DNA of 64,000 nt, from positions 286,776-350,775 of the forward strand of contig NZ_QVLS01000006.1 in the NCBI RefSeq assembly GCF_003417535.1. The letters are read 5' to 3'. Origin of the DNA: Hydrogenophaga borbori (GTDB lineage: Bacteria; Pseudomonadota; Gammaproteobacteria; Burkholderiales; Burkholderiaceae_C). Position numbers and translations under genes: made by a program. Below the pieces are notes generated by a model. That model made no database searches and was not told the DNA's origin. It saw nothing but the letters and a program-made list of their open reading frames with translations. How positions within the stretch are numbered: the stretch's first letter is position 1; the number at the start of each line of letters is the position of its first letter. This document shows, one piece after another, positions 24,057 through 31,373 of this stretch.

Positions 24057-25052
24057 ATGAAGTTTCGCCGATCCCTTGTTCTCTCGGCCGTCGCCGCCCT
24101 GACCCTCGTGGGCCTTCACGCCCCCTCCATGGCCCAGCAGCGGCTGCGCGTGGCGGGCAACTTCCCCGCGGACCACACGGCCACCAAGGTGATGGAGATC
24201 TTCAAGAAGGAGGTGGAGGCGCGCACCAAGGGTGAACTGCAGGTCGACCTGTTCCCCAACATGCAGCTGGGCGGCGCGGCGGAAAACGTCGACCAGGTGC
24301 GCTCCGGCACGGTGTTCGCCATCGTCACTTCCATCGCCTACTTCACCCGCATCGTGCCGGAGTACGAAGCCGTCAGCCTGCCCTTCCTGTTCAGTTCGCG
24401 CGAGGCGGCCTTTCGCGTCATGGACGGCCCGGTGGGCAAGCTGTTCGACGAGCGCATGGCGCAAAAAGGCTTCATCAGCCTGGGTTATGGCGAACTGGGC
24501 TTTCGTCACGTGACGAACAACGTGCGGCCCATCACCTCCTCGGCCGACTTCAAGGGCCTGAAGATCCGCCTGCAGCCCAACGAAGTGCACCTGGACACCT
24601 TCCGCGCGCTGGGCGCCAACCCGGTCGCCATGGACGTCAAGGAGGTCTACTCGGCCATGCAGCAGGGCGTGCTGGACGGCCACGAGAACCCCTACAACAT
24701 CATCGCCAGCCGCCGCTTCAACGAGGTGCAGAAGCACCTGTCCGACACCGGCCACTTCTACGACTTCATCAACGCGGCCGCCAACAAGCGCCTGTTCGAG
24801 CGCCTGAGCAAGCCGCAGCAGGAGGCGGTCATGGCCTCCATGAAAGAGGCCATGACCTGGCAGCGCGCGGAAGCCGCCCGCGAAGATGAGCGCTGGCGCC
24901 AGCAGCTGGTGAAGGCCGGCATGACCTTCACGCCGATCACCCCGCAGGGCCGCGCCGACTTCCGCCGCAGCACCGCGGGCGTGGTGGAGTCGCTCAAGAA
25001 GCGCATCGATCCCAAGCTGATCGAAGCGGTCGTCACCGAGGCCACCAAGTGA
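24057..25052 (+). CDS. TRAP transporter substrate-binding protein, DctP type
   Basis: A 331-residue periplasmic protein with a Sec signal (about residues 1-27, ending SMAQQ). The mature DctP fold is recognisable by LRVAGNFPADHTATKVMEIFKKEVE, FPNMQLGG, and the substrate-carboxylate region GLKIRLQPNEVHLDTFRALGANPVAM, whose Arg normally pairs with an organic-acid ligand. AGCGAAGGA sits upstream of the ATG. It overlaps the small permease gene by 4 bp. The ligand is probably a carboxylate, possibly a hydantoin or ureide acid given the neighbours. Confidence 0.93.
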   Translation: MKFRRSLVLSAVAALTLVGLHAPSMAQQRLRVAGNFPADHTATKVMEIFKKEVEARTKGELQVDLFPNMQLGGAAENVDQVRSGTVFAIVTSIAYFTRIVPEYEAVSLPFLFSSREAAFRVMDGPVGKLFDERMAQKGFISLGYGELGFRHVTNNVRPITSSADFKGLKIRLQPNEVHLDTFRALGANPVAMDVKEVYSAMQQGVLDGHENPYNIIASRRFNEVQKHLSDTGHFYDFINAAANKRLFERLSKPQQEAVMASMKEAMTWQRAEAAREDERWRQQLVKAGMTFTPITPQGRADFRRSTAGVVESLKKRIDPKLIEAVVTEATK

Positions 25053-25603
25053 CGCAGGGCGTGAGCGCCGCCGAGGCGGCCCCGCCGCCCGGCGACAACG
25101 GATGGCCCCCGATCTGGCCCGCCATCCGGCGCTGGGTCGAGGCCCTCGACCGCGTGTCGATGGTGGTGATCGTGCTGGCCATGGCCGCCATGACGCTGAT
25201 GGTGTCCCTGCAGGTGTTCTGGCGCTACGTGCTGAGCTCGTCCATCGACTCGGCCGACGAGGTCTCGCGCCTGTTCTTCGTCTGGGTCATCTTCCTGGCG
25301 ATCCCGCACGGCATCAAGTACGCGGTGCACGTGGGCATCGACCTGCTGGTCATGAACCTGTCGCCGCGCAACAAGGAGCGGCTGTTCCGCCTGGTCTGCG
25401 TGGCCAGCGCGGTGCTGATGGCGGCGATCTTCTGGGCCGCCTGGGTGGCCACGCTGGACAAGTGGCAGGAGCTGATGCCCACGCTGCCCATCACCGCCGG
25501 CATCTACTACGTCGCCGTGCTGATCTGCGCGGCCCATTCGTTCATCCACCTCGTGCTGCACGCCTGGCTGGGTTCGCGCATCTGGGAAGGAAGGTTGTCA
25601 TGA
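25049..25603 (+). CDS. TRAP transporter small permease, DctQ type
   Basis: A 184-residue inner-membrane protein with four predicted helices (about residues 37-58, 75-93, 116-137, 152-172). It has the DctQ core pattern of a first helix ending LQVFWRYVL followed by ADEVSRLFFVWVIFLAIP. It joins the DctM-type subunit to form the Na+-driven importer. GTG 25049 overlaps the binding-protein stop, and its own stop overlaps the next start. Confidence 0.92.
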   Translation: MTQGVSAAEAAPPPGDNGWPPIWPAIRRWVEALDRVSMVVIVLAMAAMTLMVSLQVFWRYVLSSSIDSADEVSRLFFVWVIFLAIPHGIKYAVHVGIDLLVMNLSPRNKERLFRLVCVASAVLMAAIFWAAWVATLDKWQELMPTLPITAGIYYVAVLICAAHSFIHLVLHAWLGSRIWEGRLS

Positions 25604-26880
25604 CCTGGCTCGTGATCATCGTCTTCTGCGTGCTCGCCTTCGCGGGCATGCCCCTGGCGTTCGCGCTGGGCTTCGCGTCCCTGGCCGCGCTGTATGCCGC
25701 CGACTTCGAGCTGGTGATGATGGCCCAGCGCATGCTGCACGCGGTGGACAACTTCCCGCTGATGGCGATCCCGCTGTTCATGCTGGCCGGCGAGCTGATG
25801 GTCAAGGCCGGCATGATGGAGCGGCTGGTGGCCTTCGCCAACAGCCTGGTCGGGCGCGTGCACGGGGGCCTGGCTCACGTCACCATCATCGCCGGCACCA
25901 TCCTCGCTTCGGTCAGCGGTGCGGCCGTGGCCTCGGCCAGCGCCTTGGGCAGCGCCTTGGTGCCCGCGCTGCGCAAGCACTACCCGGACAGCTTCAACTG
26001 CGCGGTGATCGCCTCGGCGGCCAACCTGGGGCCGGTGATCCCGCCCTCCAACGCCATGATCGTCTACGCCCTGATGGCCGGCTCCTCGGTGTCGGTGGGG
26101 GGGCTGTTCATGGCCGGCATCGTGCCGGGCGTGCTGCTCGCATTGGGCTTCATCGGCATCGCCAGCTTCGTTTCCTGGCGGCGCAAGTACCCGCCCACGG
26201 GCGAGGCCTTCAACGCGCGCAACGCCTGGGTGCAGTTCCGCAAGGCGCACATCATCCTGTTCATGCCCATCATCGTGGTGGGCGGCATCATCGGCGGCGT
26301 GTTCACGGCCACCGAGGGCGCCGCCATCGCGGTGGTCTACTCGGGCGTGGTGGGCCTGCTGGTCACGCGCAAGCTGCGCCTGTCGGACCTGCCGGGCTGT
26401 CTGTTCCGCGCGGCCGTCACGGCCTCGATGGTGGGCGCGCTGATCGCGCTGGCCGCCACCGTGACCTTCCTGCTCACCGTGGACATGGTGCCGCAGCAGA
26501 TGGCGGACTGGGTGAAAAGCATGACGGCCGACCCCATGGTGTTCGTGCTGCTGACCATGCTGCTGCTGGTGGTGGTGGGCATGTTCATGGAGTCGAACGC
26601 GGCCTACATCATGCTGGTGCCGCTGTTCGTGCCGATCGCCGACGCCTTCGGCCTGGACCCGCTGTGGTTCGGCTTCCTGTTCATGTTCAACCTGGTGATC
26701 GGGATGATGACGCCGCCGGTGGGCGTGCTGTTCTTCGTCATGAGCGGCATCACCCGGGTGCCCATGGGCGCGATCATCCGCGAGTCCATGCCCTTCGTGA
26801 TCTTCCAGTTCGTGATGCTGCTGCTGTGCGTGGCCTTTCCGTCCATCGTCACGGCGCTGCCGCGCGCGCTGGGCTTCTAA
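25600..26880 (+). CDS. TRAP transporter large permease, DctM type
   Basis: A 426-residue protein with about 12 hydrophobic helices. Family blocks include VDNFPLMAIPLFMLAGELM near residue 50, the ILASVSGAAVASASALGS motif, and the PPSNAMIVYALMAGSS and MMTPPVGVLFFV segments. It is the translocating subunit of the TRAP importer encoded by the two preceding genes. GGAAGGAAGG lies before the ATG at 25600. Confidence 0.94.
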   Translation: MTWLVIIVFCVLAFAGMPLAFALGFASLAALYAADFELVMMAQRMLHAVDNFPLMAIPLFMLAGELMVKAGMMERLVAFANSLVGRVHGGLAHVTIIAGTILASVSGAAVASASALGSALVPALRKHYPDSFNCAVIASAANLGPVIPPSNAMIVYALMAGSSVSVGGLFMAGIVPGVLLALGFIGIASFVSWRRKYPPTGEAFNARNAWVQFRKAHIILFMPIIVVGGIIGGVFTATEGAAIAVVYSGVVGLLVTRKLRLSDLPGCLFRAAVTASMVGALIALAATVTFLLTVDMVPQQMADWVKSMTADPMVFVLLTMLLLVVVGMFMESNAAYIMLVPLFVPIADAFGLDPLWFGFLFMFNLVIGMMTPPVGVLFFVMSGITRVPMGAIIRESMPFVIFQFVMLLLCVAFPSIVTALPRALGF

Positions 26881-26889
26881 GGGGTGGCC

Positions 26890-28275
26890 ATGTCATTGAA
26901 TGCATCTGCGGCGCCAGGCCCCCTGGACCTGCTGATCACCGGCGCCACCGTGGTGCACACGCGCCCGCAGCTGGAGGTCATCGAAAACGCGGTCATCGGC
27001 ATCGCCGGCCCGCGCATCGCCTTCGTGGCCGGCGCGGCCGACGCGCCGCGCGTGGCGGCGCGCCGGACCGTCGACCTGCGCGGGCACCTGGTGCTGCCGG
27101 GCTTCGTCAACGTGCACACCCACACCATCCTCACCATGGTACGGGGGGTGGCCGAGGACATGGGCTTCGCGCCGGCCTACACGCCCGGCGTGCCGCATGG
27201 CCATGAGGTCACGCCGGACGAGGCCGTGGCCCTGGCGCGCCTGGGCGCGCTGGAGGCCCTGATGTTCGGCTCCACCGTCATCAACGACAGCTACGTGCAC
27301 GCCGACCTGACCCTCCCCGCGATGGCCGACGTGGGCCTGCGCGCCTACGCCTGCGGGCGCATCCACGACGTGGACTTCTCCCGCGTGCACCTGGGCGAGT
27401 GGCGGCACGACGAGGCCATCGGCGAGCGCACCCTGGGCGAGGCATTGGCCCTGCACGCGCGCTGGCACGGCGGGCCCGAGGGCCGCACCGGCGTGCACCT
27501 CACGCCGCACGCGCCGGACACCTGCTCACAGGGCCTGTTGCGACGGGTCGCCGACCACCGCGAGCGCCACGGCGGCGTGGTCACCACGCACCTGTCGCAA
27601 AGCCGCATGGAGAACCAGCGCGTGCAGGAGCGCGATGGATGCACGCCCTGCGAACTGCTGGAGCGGACCGGCCTGCTCGGCCCCTCGCTGATCGCCGCGC
27701 ATGGCATGTACATGAGCGAGTCGGACATGCGCCGCGCCGGCGCGGCGCGCATGAACCTCGCGCATGTGCCCAAGGGCAACGCCACCGGCGGGCGCATCGC
27801 GCCCACGCGGGCCATGCAGGACGCCGGCATCCGCCTGGCGCTGGCCACCGACAACATGCACGCCGACATGATCGAGGTCATGCGCTGGGCGCTCAACCTC
27901 GGCCGCATACAGGCCGGCGGCATCGACGACGGCTGGCAGCCAGCGGACATGCTGCGCATGGCCACCTACAACGGCGCGCACGCCATGGGCCTGGGCGAGC
28001 ACCTGGGCAGCCTGGAGGCCGGCAAGCTGGCCGACATGGTCTGCGTGGACATGCGCCGCCCGCACCTGGTGCCCAACATCAACCCGCTGGGCAACCTGGT
28101 GCACACCGGCCAGGGCCGCGACGTGGCCATGGTGCTGGTGCACGGCGAGATCGTGGTGGAAGGCGGTCGCGCCCTGCGCGTCGACCAAGACAGCATCCTG
28201 GCCGACGCCCAACAGGCGGCGGCCGCCTTGTGGGAGCGGGCCCGCGCGCAAGTCGAGCCCCGGAGAAACGCTTGA
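26890..28275 (+). CDS. Amidohydrolase (AtzA/TrzN/cytosine deaminase-like)
   Basis: A 461-residue metal-dependent hydrolase of the deaminase/dechlorinase branch. Metal ligands are visible as HTH in FVNVHTHTILTMVRG, His in THLSQSR, His in IAAHGMYM, and Asp in LATDNMHAD. Relatives deaminate or dechlorinate N-heterocycles such as triazines, guanine or S-adenosylhomocysteine. ATG 26890 is preferred because AAGGGG is at 26879-26884; GTG 26884 is an alternative two codons upstream. It follows dctM by 9 bp and overlaps the racemase-like gene by 4 bp. Confidence 0.85.
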   Translation: MSLNASAAPGPLDLLITGATVVHTRPQLEVIENAVIGIAGPRIAFVAGAADAPRVAARRTVDLRGHLVLPGFVNVHTHTILTMVRGVAEDMGFAPAYTPGVPHGHEVTPDEAVALARLGALEALMFGSTVINDSYVHADLTLPAMADVGLRAYACGRIHDVDFSRVHLGEWRHDEAIGERTLGEALALHARWHGGPEGRTGVHLTPHAPDTCSQGLLRRVADHRERHGGVVTTHLSQSRMENQRVQERDGCTPCELLERTGLLGPSLIAAHGMYMSESDMRRAGAARMNLAHVPKGNATGGRIAPTRAMQDAGIRLALATDNMHADMIEVMRWALNLGRIQAGGIDDGWQPADMLRMATYNGAHAMGLGEHLGSLEAGKLADMVCVDMRRPHLVPNINPLGNLVHTGQGRDVAMVLVHGEIVVEGGRALRVDQDSILADAQQAAAALWERARAQVEPRRNA

Positions 28276-29018
28276 ACATCCTCGTCATCAACCCCAACAT
28301 TTCGCTCAGCGTCACCGAGCTGATCCACAACGAGGCGCGCCGCGCGGCCCTGCCCGACACGCGCATCACCATGGCCACGGCGCCCTTCGGCGTGGCCTAC
28401 ATCGAGACGCCGGGCGAGGCCGCCGTGGGCGCCTACGCCACGCTGCAGCTGCTGGCGCAGCAGCAGGCCGACCACGACGTGGCCGTCATCGCGGCCTTTG
28501 GCGACCCCGGCGTGGCGGCGGCGAAGGAGCTGCTGGACATTCCCGTGGTCGGGCTCACCGAATCGGCGGTGGCGGCGGCCTTCCTGCTGGGCGGGCGCTT
28601 CGCCATCGTGGGCATCTCGCAGCGCATTGGCGCCTGGTACGTGCAGACCGTGGAGCAGCTGGGCCTGTCCTCGCGCATGACCGGCTACCGCGGGCTCAAG
28701 CAGGGTTTCGCCAGCGTGGGCACGGTGCAGCATGAAGCGCGCGAGGTGCTGCGCGAGATGTGCCTGAGCTGCGTGGAGCAGGACGGCGCCGACAGCATCA
28801 TCCTGGCCGGCGCGCCGCTGGCCGGCCTGGCGCGCGAGATCGCCGACGACGTGCCCGTGCCCCTGATCGATGGCGTGGGCAGCGCCATCCGCATGGCCGA
28901 GGCCCTGGGCCGCGCCGGCTACACACCCCGGCGCAGCGGCGCGATGTCGCCGCCGCCGATGAAGGCGCACCAGGGCCTGCAGGACGGCCTGGCCAGCTTG
29001 ATCGGGCGCCAGCCATGA
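28272..29018 (+). CDS. Asp/Glu/hydantoin racemase-superfamily protein lacking the usual cysteines
   Basis: A 248-residue protein with the hydantoin-racemase opening NILVINPNISLSVTELI and the VAVIAAFGDPG and DSIILAGAPLAGLA blocks. In hydantoin and Asp/Glu racemases a cysteine is expected in each of these blocks as the two-base catalytic pair; here the positions read Ala and Gly/Ala. It starts at TTG 28272 with CGGAGA upstream and a TTGA overlap with the previous stop. It may be a Cys-independent subfamily, a binding or lyase variant, or an inactive relative. The next gene is a hydantoinase, which supports a hydantoin or ureide context. Confidence 0.8.
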   Translation: MNILVINPNISLSVTELIHNEARRAALPDTRITMATAPFGVAYIETPGEAAVGAYATLQLLAQQQADHDVAVIAAFGDPGVAAAKELLDIPVVGLTESAVAAAFLLGGRFAIVGISQRIGAWYVQTVEQLGLSSRMTGYRGLKQGFASVGTVQHEAREVLREMCLSCVEQDGADSIILAGAPLAGLAREIADDVPVPLIDGVGSAIRMAEALGRAGYTPRRSGAMSPPPMKAHQGLQDGLASLIGRQP

Positions 29019-30463
29019 GCGATCGTCCGGCCTTCGACCTCGTCGTCCGCAACGCCCGCGTGGCGACCGCCTCGGACAGCTTCGTCAGCGACATCGGCAT
29101 CCGCGATGGCGTGATTCAGCAACTGGGCCATGGGCTCGCCGCCGGCGCGCGCGAGATCGACGCGGCGGGCCGCGTGGTCACGCCGGGCGGCGTGGACGCG
29201 CACTGCCACCTCGACCAGCCCATGGCGCCGCCGGTGCGCATGGCCGACGACTTCGACAGCGGCACGCGCGCCGCGGCCTGCGGTGGCACCACCACCGTCA
29301 TTCCCTTCGCGGCGCAGGTCAAGGGTCAGTCGCTGCGCGCCGCGGTGGACGACTACCACGCGCGCGCCCAGGGCCGCGCACACATCGACCACGCCTTCCA
29401 CCTGATCGTGAGCGACCCCACGCCCGAGGTGCTGGGCCGCGAGCTGCCCGAGCTGATCCGCGAGGGCTACACCTCGTTCAAGATCTACATGACCTACGAC
29501 GACCTCAAGCTCGACGACGGCCAGATCCTGGACGTGCTCGAGGTCGCGCGGCGCCACGACGCCATGGCCATGATCCACGCCGAGAACGCCGACTGCATCG
29601 CCTGGCTCACGCGCCGGCTGGAAGCGGCGGGCCGCACCGCGCCGCGCTTTCACGCGCACGCGCGGCCCATGCTGGTGGAGCGCGAGGCCACGCACCGCGC
29701 GATCTCGCTGGCCGAGCTGATCGACGTGCCCATTCTCATCGTGCACGTCTCGGGCCGCGAGGCGGTGGAGCAGATCCGCTGGGCGCGCGCCCAGGGCCTG
29801 AAGGTGTTCGCCGAGACCTGCCCGCAGTACCTCTTCCTCACCGCCGAGGACCTGGGCATCGACGACAGCTACAAGGGCGCGCGCTGCGTCTGCAGCCCGC
29901 CGCCGCGCGACAAGCAGAACCAGCAGGTGATCTGGGACGGCCTGAGCGACGGCCTGTTCACCGTGTTCTCGTCCGACCACGCGCCCTTCCGCTACGACGG
30001 CACCGAGGGCAAGAAGCCGAACGGCGAAGAGGTGGCCTTCCAGCACATTCCCAACGGCATTCCCGGCATCGAAACGCGGCTGCCGCTGCTGTACTCGGAG
30101 GGCGTGCTGGGCGGGCGCATCACGCTGCAGCGCTTCGTCGAACTCACGGCCACCAACCCGGCCAAGGCCTATGGCCTGCACCCGCGCAAGGGCACCATCG
30201 CCATCGGCAGCGACGCCGACCTGGTGATCTGGGACGAGGGCGAGCGCACGGTGCGCAACGCCGCCCTGCACCACGACGTGGACTACACGCCCTACGAGGG
30301 CATGGCCTTGCGCGCCTGGCCGGGCGTCACCATCGCCGGCGGCGAGGTGCTGTGGGACGGGCAGGCCTTCCACCCGCGCCGGGGCCAGGGCCGCTACCTG
30401 CGGCGCGGGCGGCCCAGCCTGCTGCCGGCCCGGCCTACTTCGCCCCGCCCACCCGCCGCGTGA
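29015..30463 (+). CDS. Dihydropyrimidinase/D-hydantoinase
   Basis: A 482-residue cyclic amidohydrolase that opens five- or six-membered imide rings. All expected binuclear metal ligands are visible: His63 and His65 (DAHCHLDQP), the carboxylatable Lys156 (SFKIYMTY), His188 (IHAEN), His244 (IVHVSGR) and Asp321 (SSDHAPF). ATG 29015 overlaps the previous stop by 4 bp. The 3' end overlaps the convergent IclR gene by 29 bp, extending a Pro/Arg-rich tail. No carbamoylase gene sits beside it; the amidase at 19978 could in principle serve downstream. The assignment to hydantoin versus dihydropyrimidine or other imides is open. Confidence 0.92.
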   Translation: MSDRPAFDLVVRNARVATASDSFVSDIGIRDGVIQQLGHGLAAGAREIDAAGRVVTPGGVDAHCHLDQPMAPPVRMADDFDSGTRAAACGGTTTVIPFAAQVKGQSLRAAVDDYHARAQGRAHIDHAFHLIVSDPTPEVLGRELPELIREGYTSFKIYMTYDDLKLDDGQILDVLEVARRHDAMAMIHAENADCIAWLTRRLEAAGRTAPRFHAHARPMLVEREATHRAISLAELIDVPILIVHVSGREAVEQIRWARAQGLKVFAETCPQYLFLTAEDLGIDDSYKGARCVCSPPPRDKQNQQVIWDGLSDGLFTVFSSDHAPFRYDGTEGKKPNGEEVAFQHIPNGIPGIETRLPLLYSEGVLGGRITLQRFVELTATNPAKAYGLHPRKGTIAIGSDADLVIWDEGERTVRNAALHHDVDYTPYEGMALRAWPGVTIAGGEVLWDGQAFHPRRGQGRYLRRGRPSLLPARPTSPRPPAA

Positions 30464-31253
30464 TTTCGGCGGCGCAGGCCAGCAGGGGCTTGGCGATGCG
30501 CCCGTTCCACGCGGTGTCGAAGGTGGCCGAGGGGCCCATCACCAGCACGCCGAGCACGATGTGGCCTTCGGCGTCGAACACCGGCGCGCACAGCGCGTCG
30601 ATGCCCGGGATCGGCTGGCCGAGCGTGCGCGAGAGGCCGTGCTGGCGGATCTCGGCCAGCGTGGGCTCCAGGTCCTGGATGGTGTGCACCGGCTTGGGCG
30701 CGGTGCCGTAGTTCGAGCGCGCCAGGTCTTCCGCCAGCAGCCGCTCCACCACCTTGGGCGGCAGGTAGGCCGCGAACAGCCGGCCCGTGGCCGTGTTGGT
30801 CAGCGACATCACGGTGCCGGTGCGCAGGTTCACGTGCAGCGGCTGGATGGGTTCTTCCATGCGCACGATGGTCGGCCCCAGGTTGCCCCAGACCACCAGG
30901 GCCACGCTCTGCCCCGTGGTGTGCGCCAGCTGCTCCAGCACGGCCGACGCCTCCTTCACCGGGTCCATGCGCTGCAGCTTGATCAGGCCCAGCTGCAGGG
31001 CCAGCGGCCCCAGCTCGTACTGCCCGGCATCGTTCTGTGACACGAAGCCCACCTTGAGGAAGCTGACCATGTACGGGTGGGCCTTGCCCGCCGTCATGCC
31101 GGCCGCCTTGGCCAGGTCTTTCAGGGCCACCGGGCGCACCTTGCGCGCGAGTTCCAGCAGCAGGGCGCTGCCGATCTCGATCGACTGGATACCTCGACGG
31201 CTCTTTTCTTCCATGGGGACGTGGGCGGTGGGGGCGCGGGCAAGTGTATCCAT
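30435..31253 (-). CDS. IclR family transcriptional regulator
   Basis: A 272-residue IclR protein. The winged helix-turn-helix is at about residues 22-80 (GSALLLELARKVRPVALKDLAKAAGMT), and the IclR effector domain occupies 90-265, with DALCAPVFDAEGHIVLGVLVMG near the end. The ATG at 31253 has AGGGA upstream. It overlaps the hydantoinase gene end-to-end by 29 bp and diverges from the FAD oxidoreductase/SDR/Liv operon. A 14-bp direct repeat in the shared gap is the candidate binding site. Confidence 0.93.
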   Translation of the reverse strand: MDTLARAPTAHVPMEEKSRRGIQSIEIGSALLLELARKVRPVALKDLAKAAGMTAGKAHPYMVSFLKVGFVSQNDAGQYELGPLALQLGLIKLQRMDPVKEASAVLEQLAHTTGQSVALVVWGNLGPTIVRMEEPIQPLHVNLRTGTVMSLTNTATGRLFAAYLPPKVVERLLAEDLARSNYGTAPKPVHTIQDLEPTLAEIRQHGLSRTLGQPIPGIDALCAPVFDAEGHIVLGVLVMGPSATFDTAWNGRIAKPLLACAAEITRRVGGAK

Positions 31254-31265
31254 AGGGTTTTCCCT

Positions 31266-31348
31266 GATAATTTCAAACGGCTACGACCCAATCAGACGAA
31301 AAGATATTATCAAACGCATTGACCATAATCAGATGTGGCTTCTAGAAT
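31266..31348 (+). promoter_or_regulatory. Promoter and direct-repeat operator between IclR and FAD oxidoreductase genes
   Basis: TTGACC (31319-31324) and TAGAAT (31343-31348), 18 bp apart, form a plausible promoter for the plus-strand operon. Upstream, GATAATTTCAAACG (31266-31279) and GATATTATCAAACG (31303-31316) match at 12 of 14 bases and lie 37 bp apart, suiting a dimeric or tetrameric IclR regulator. The gap is noticeably AT-rich. Confidence 0.65.
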
Positions 31349-31373
31349 CGCCCCCACTGACAAGGAGCAAGGC

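Noticed and set aside
29015..30463. Assigning the hydantoinase to pyrimidine catabolism (pydB/hydA)
   Set aside because: No dihydropyrimidine dehydrogenase or beta-ureidopropionase gene is next to it; neighbours fit other cyclic imides equally well, so no gene symbol was given.
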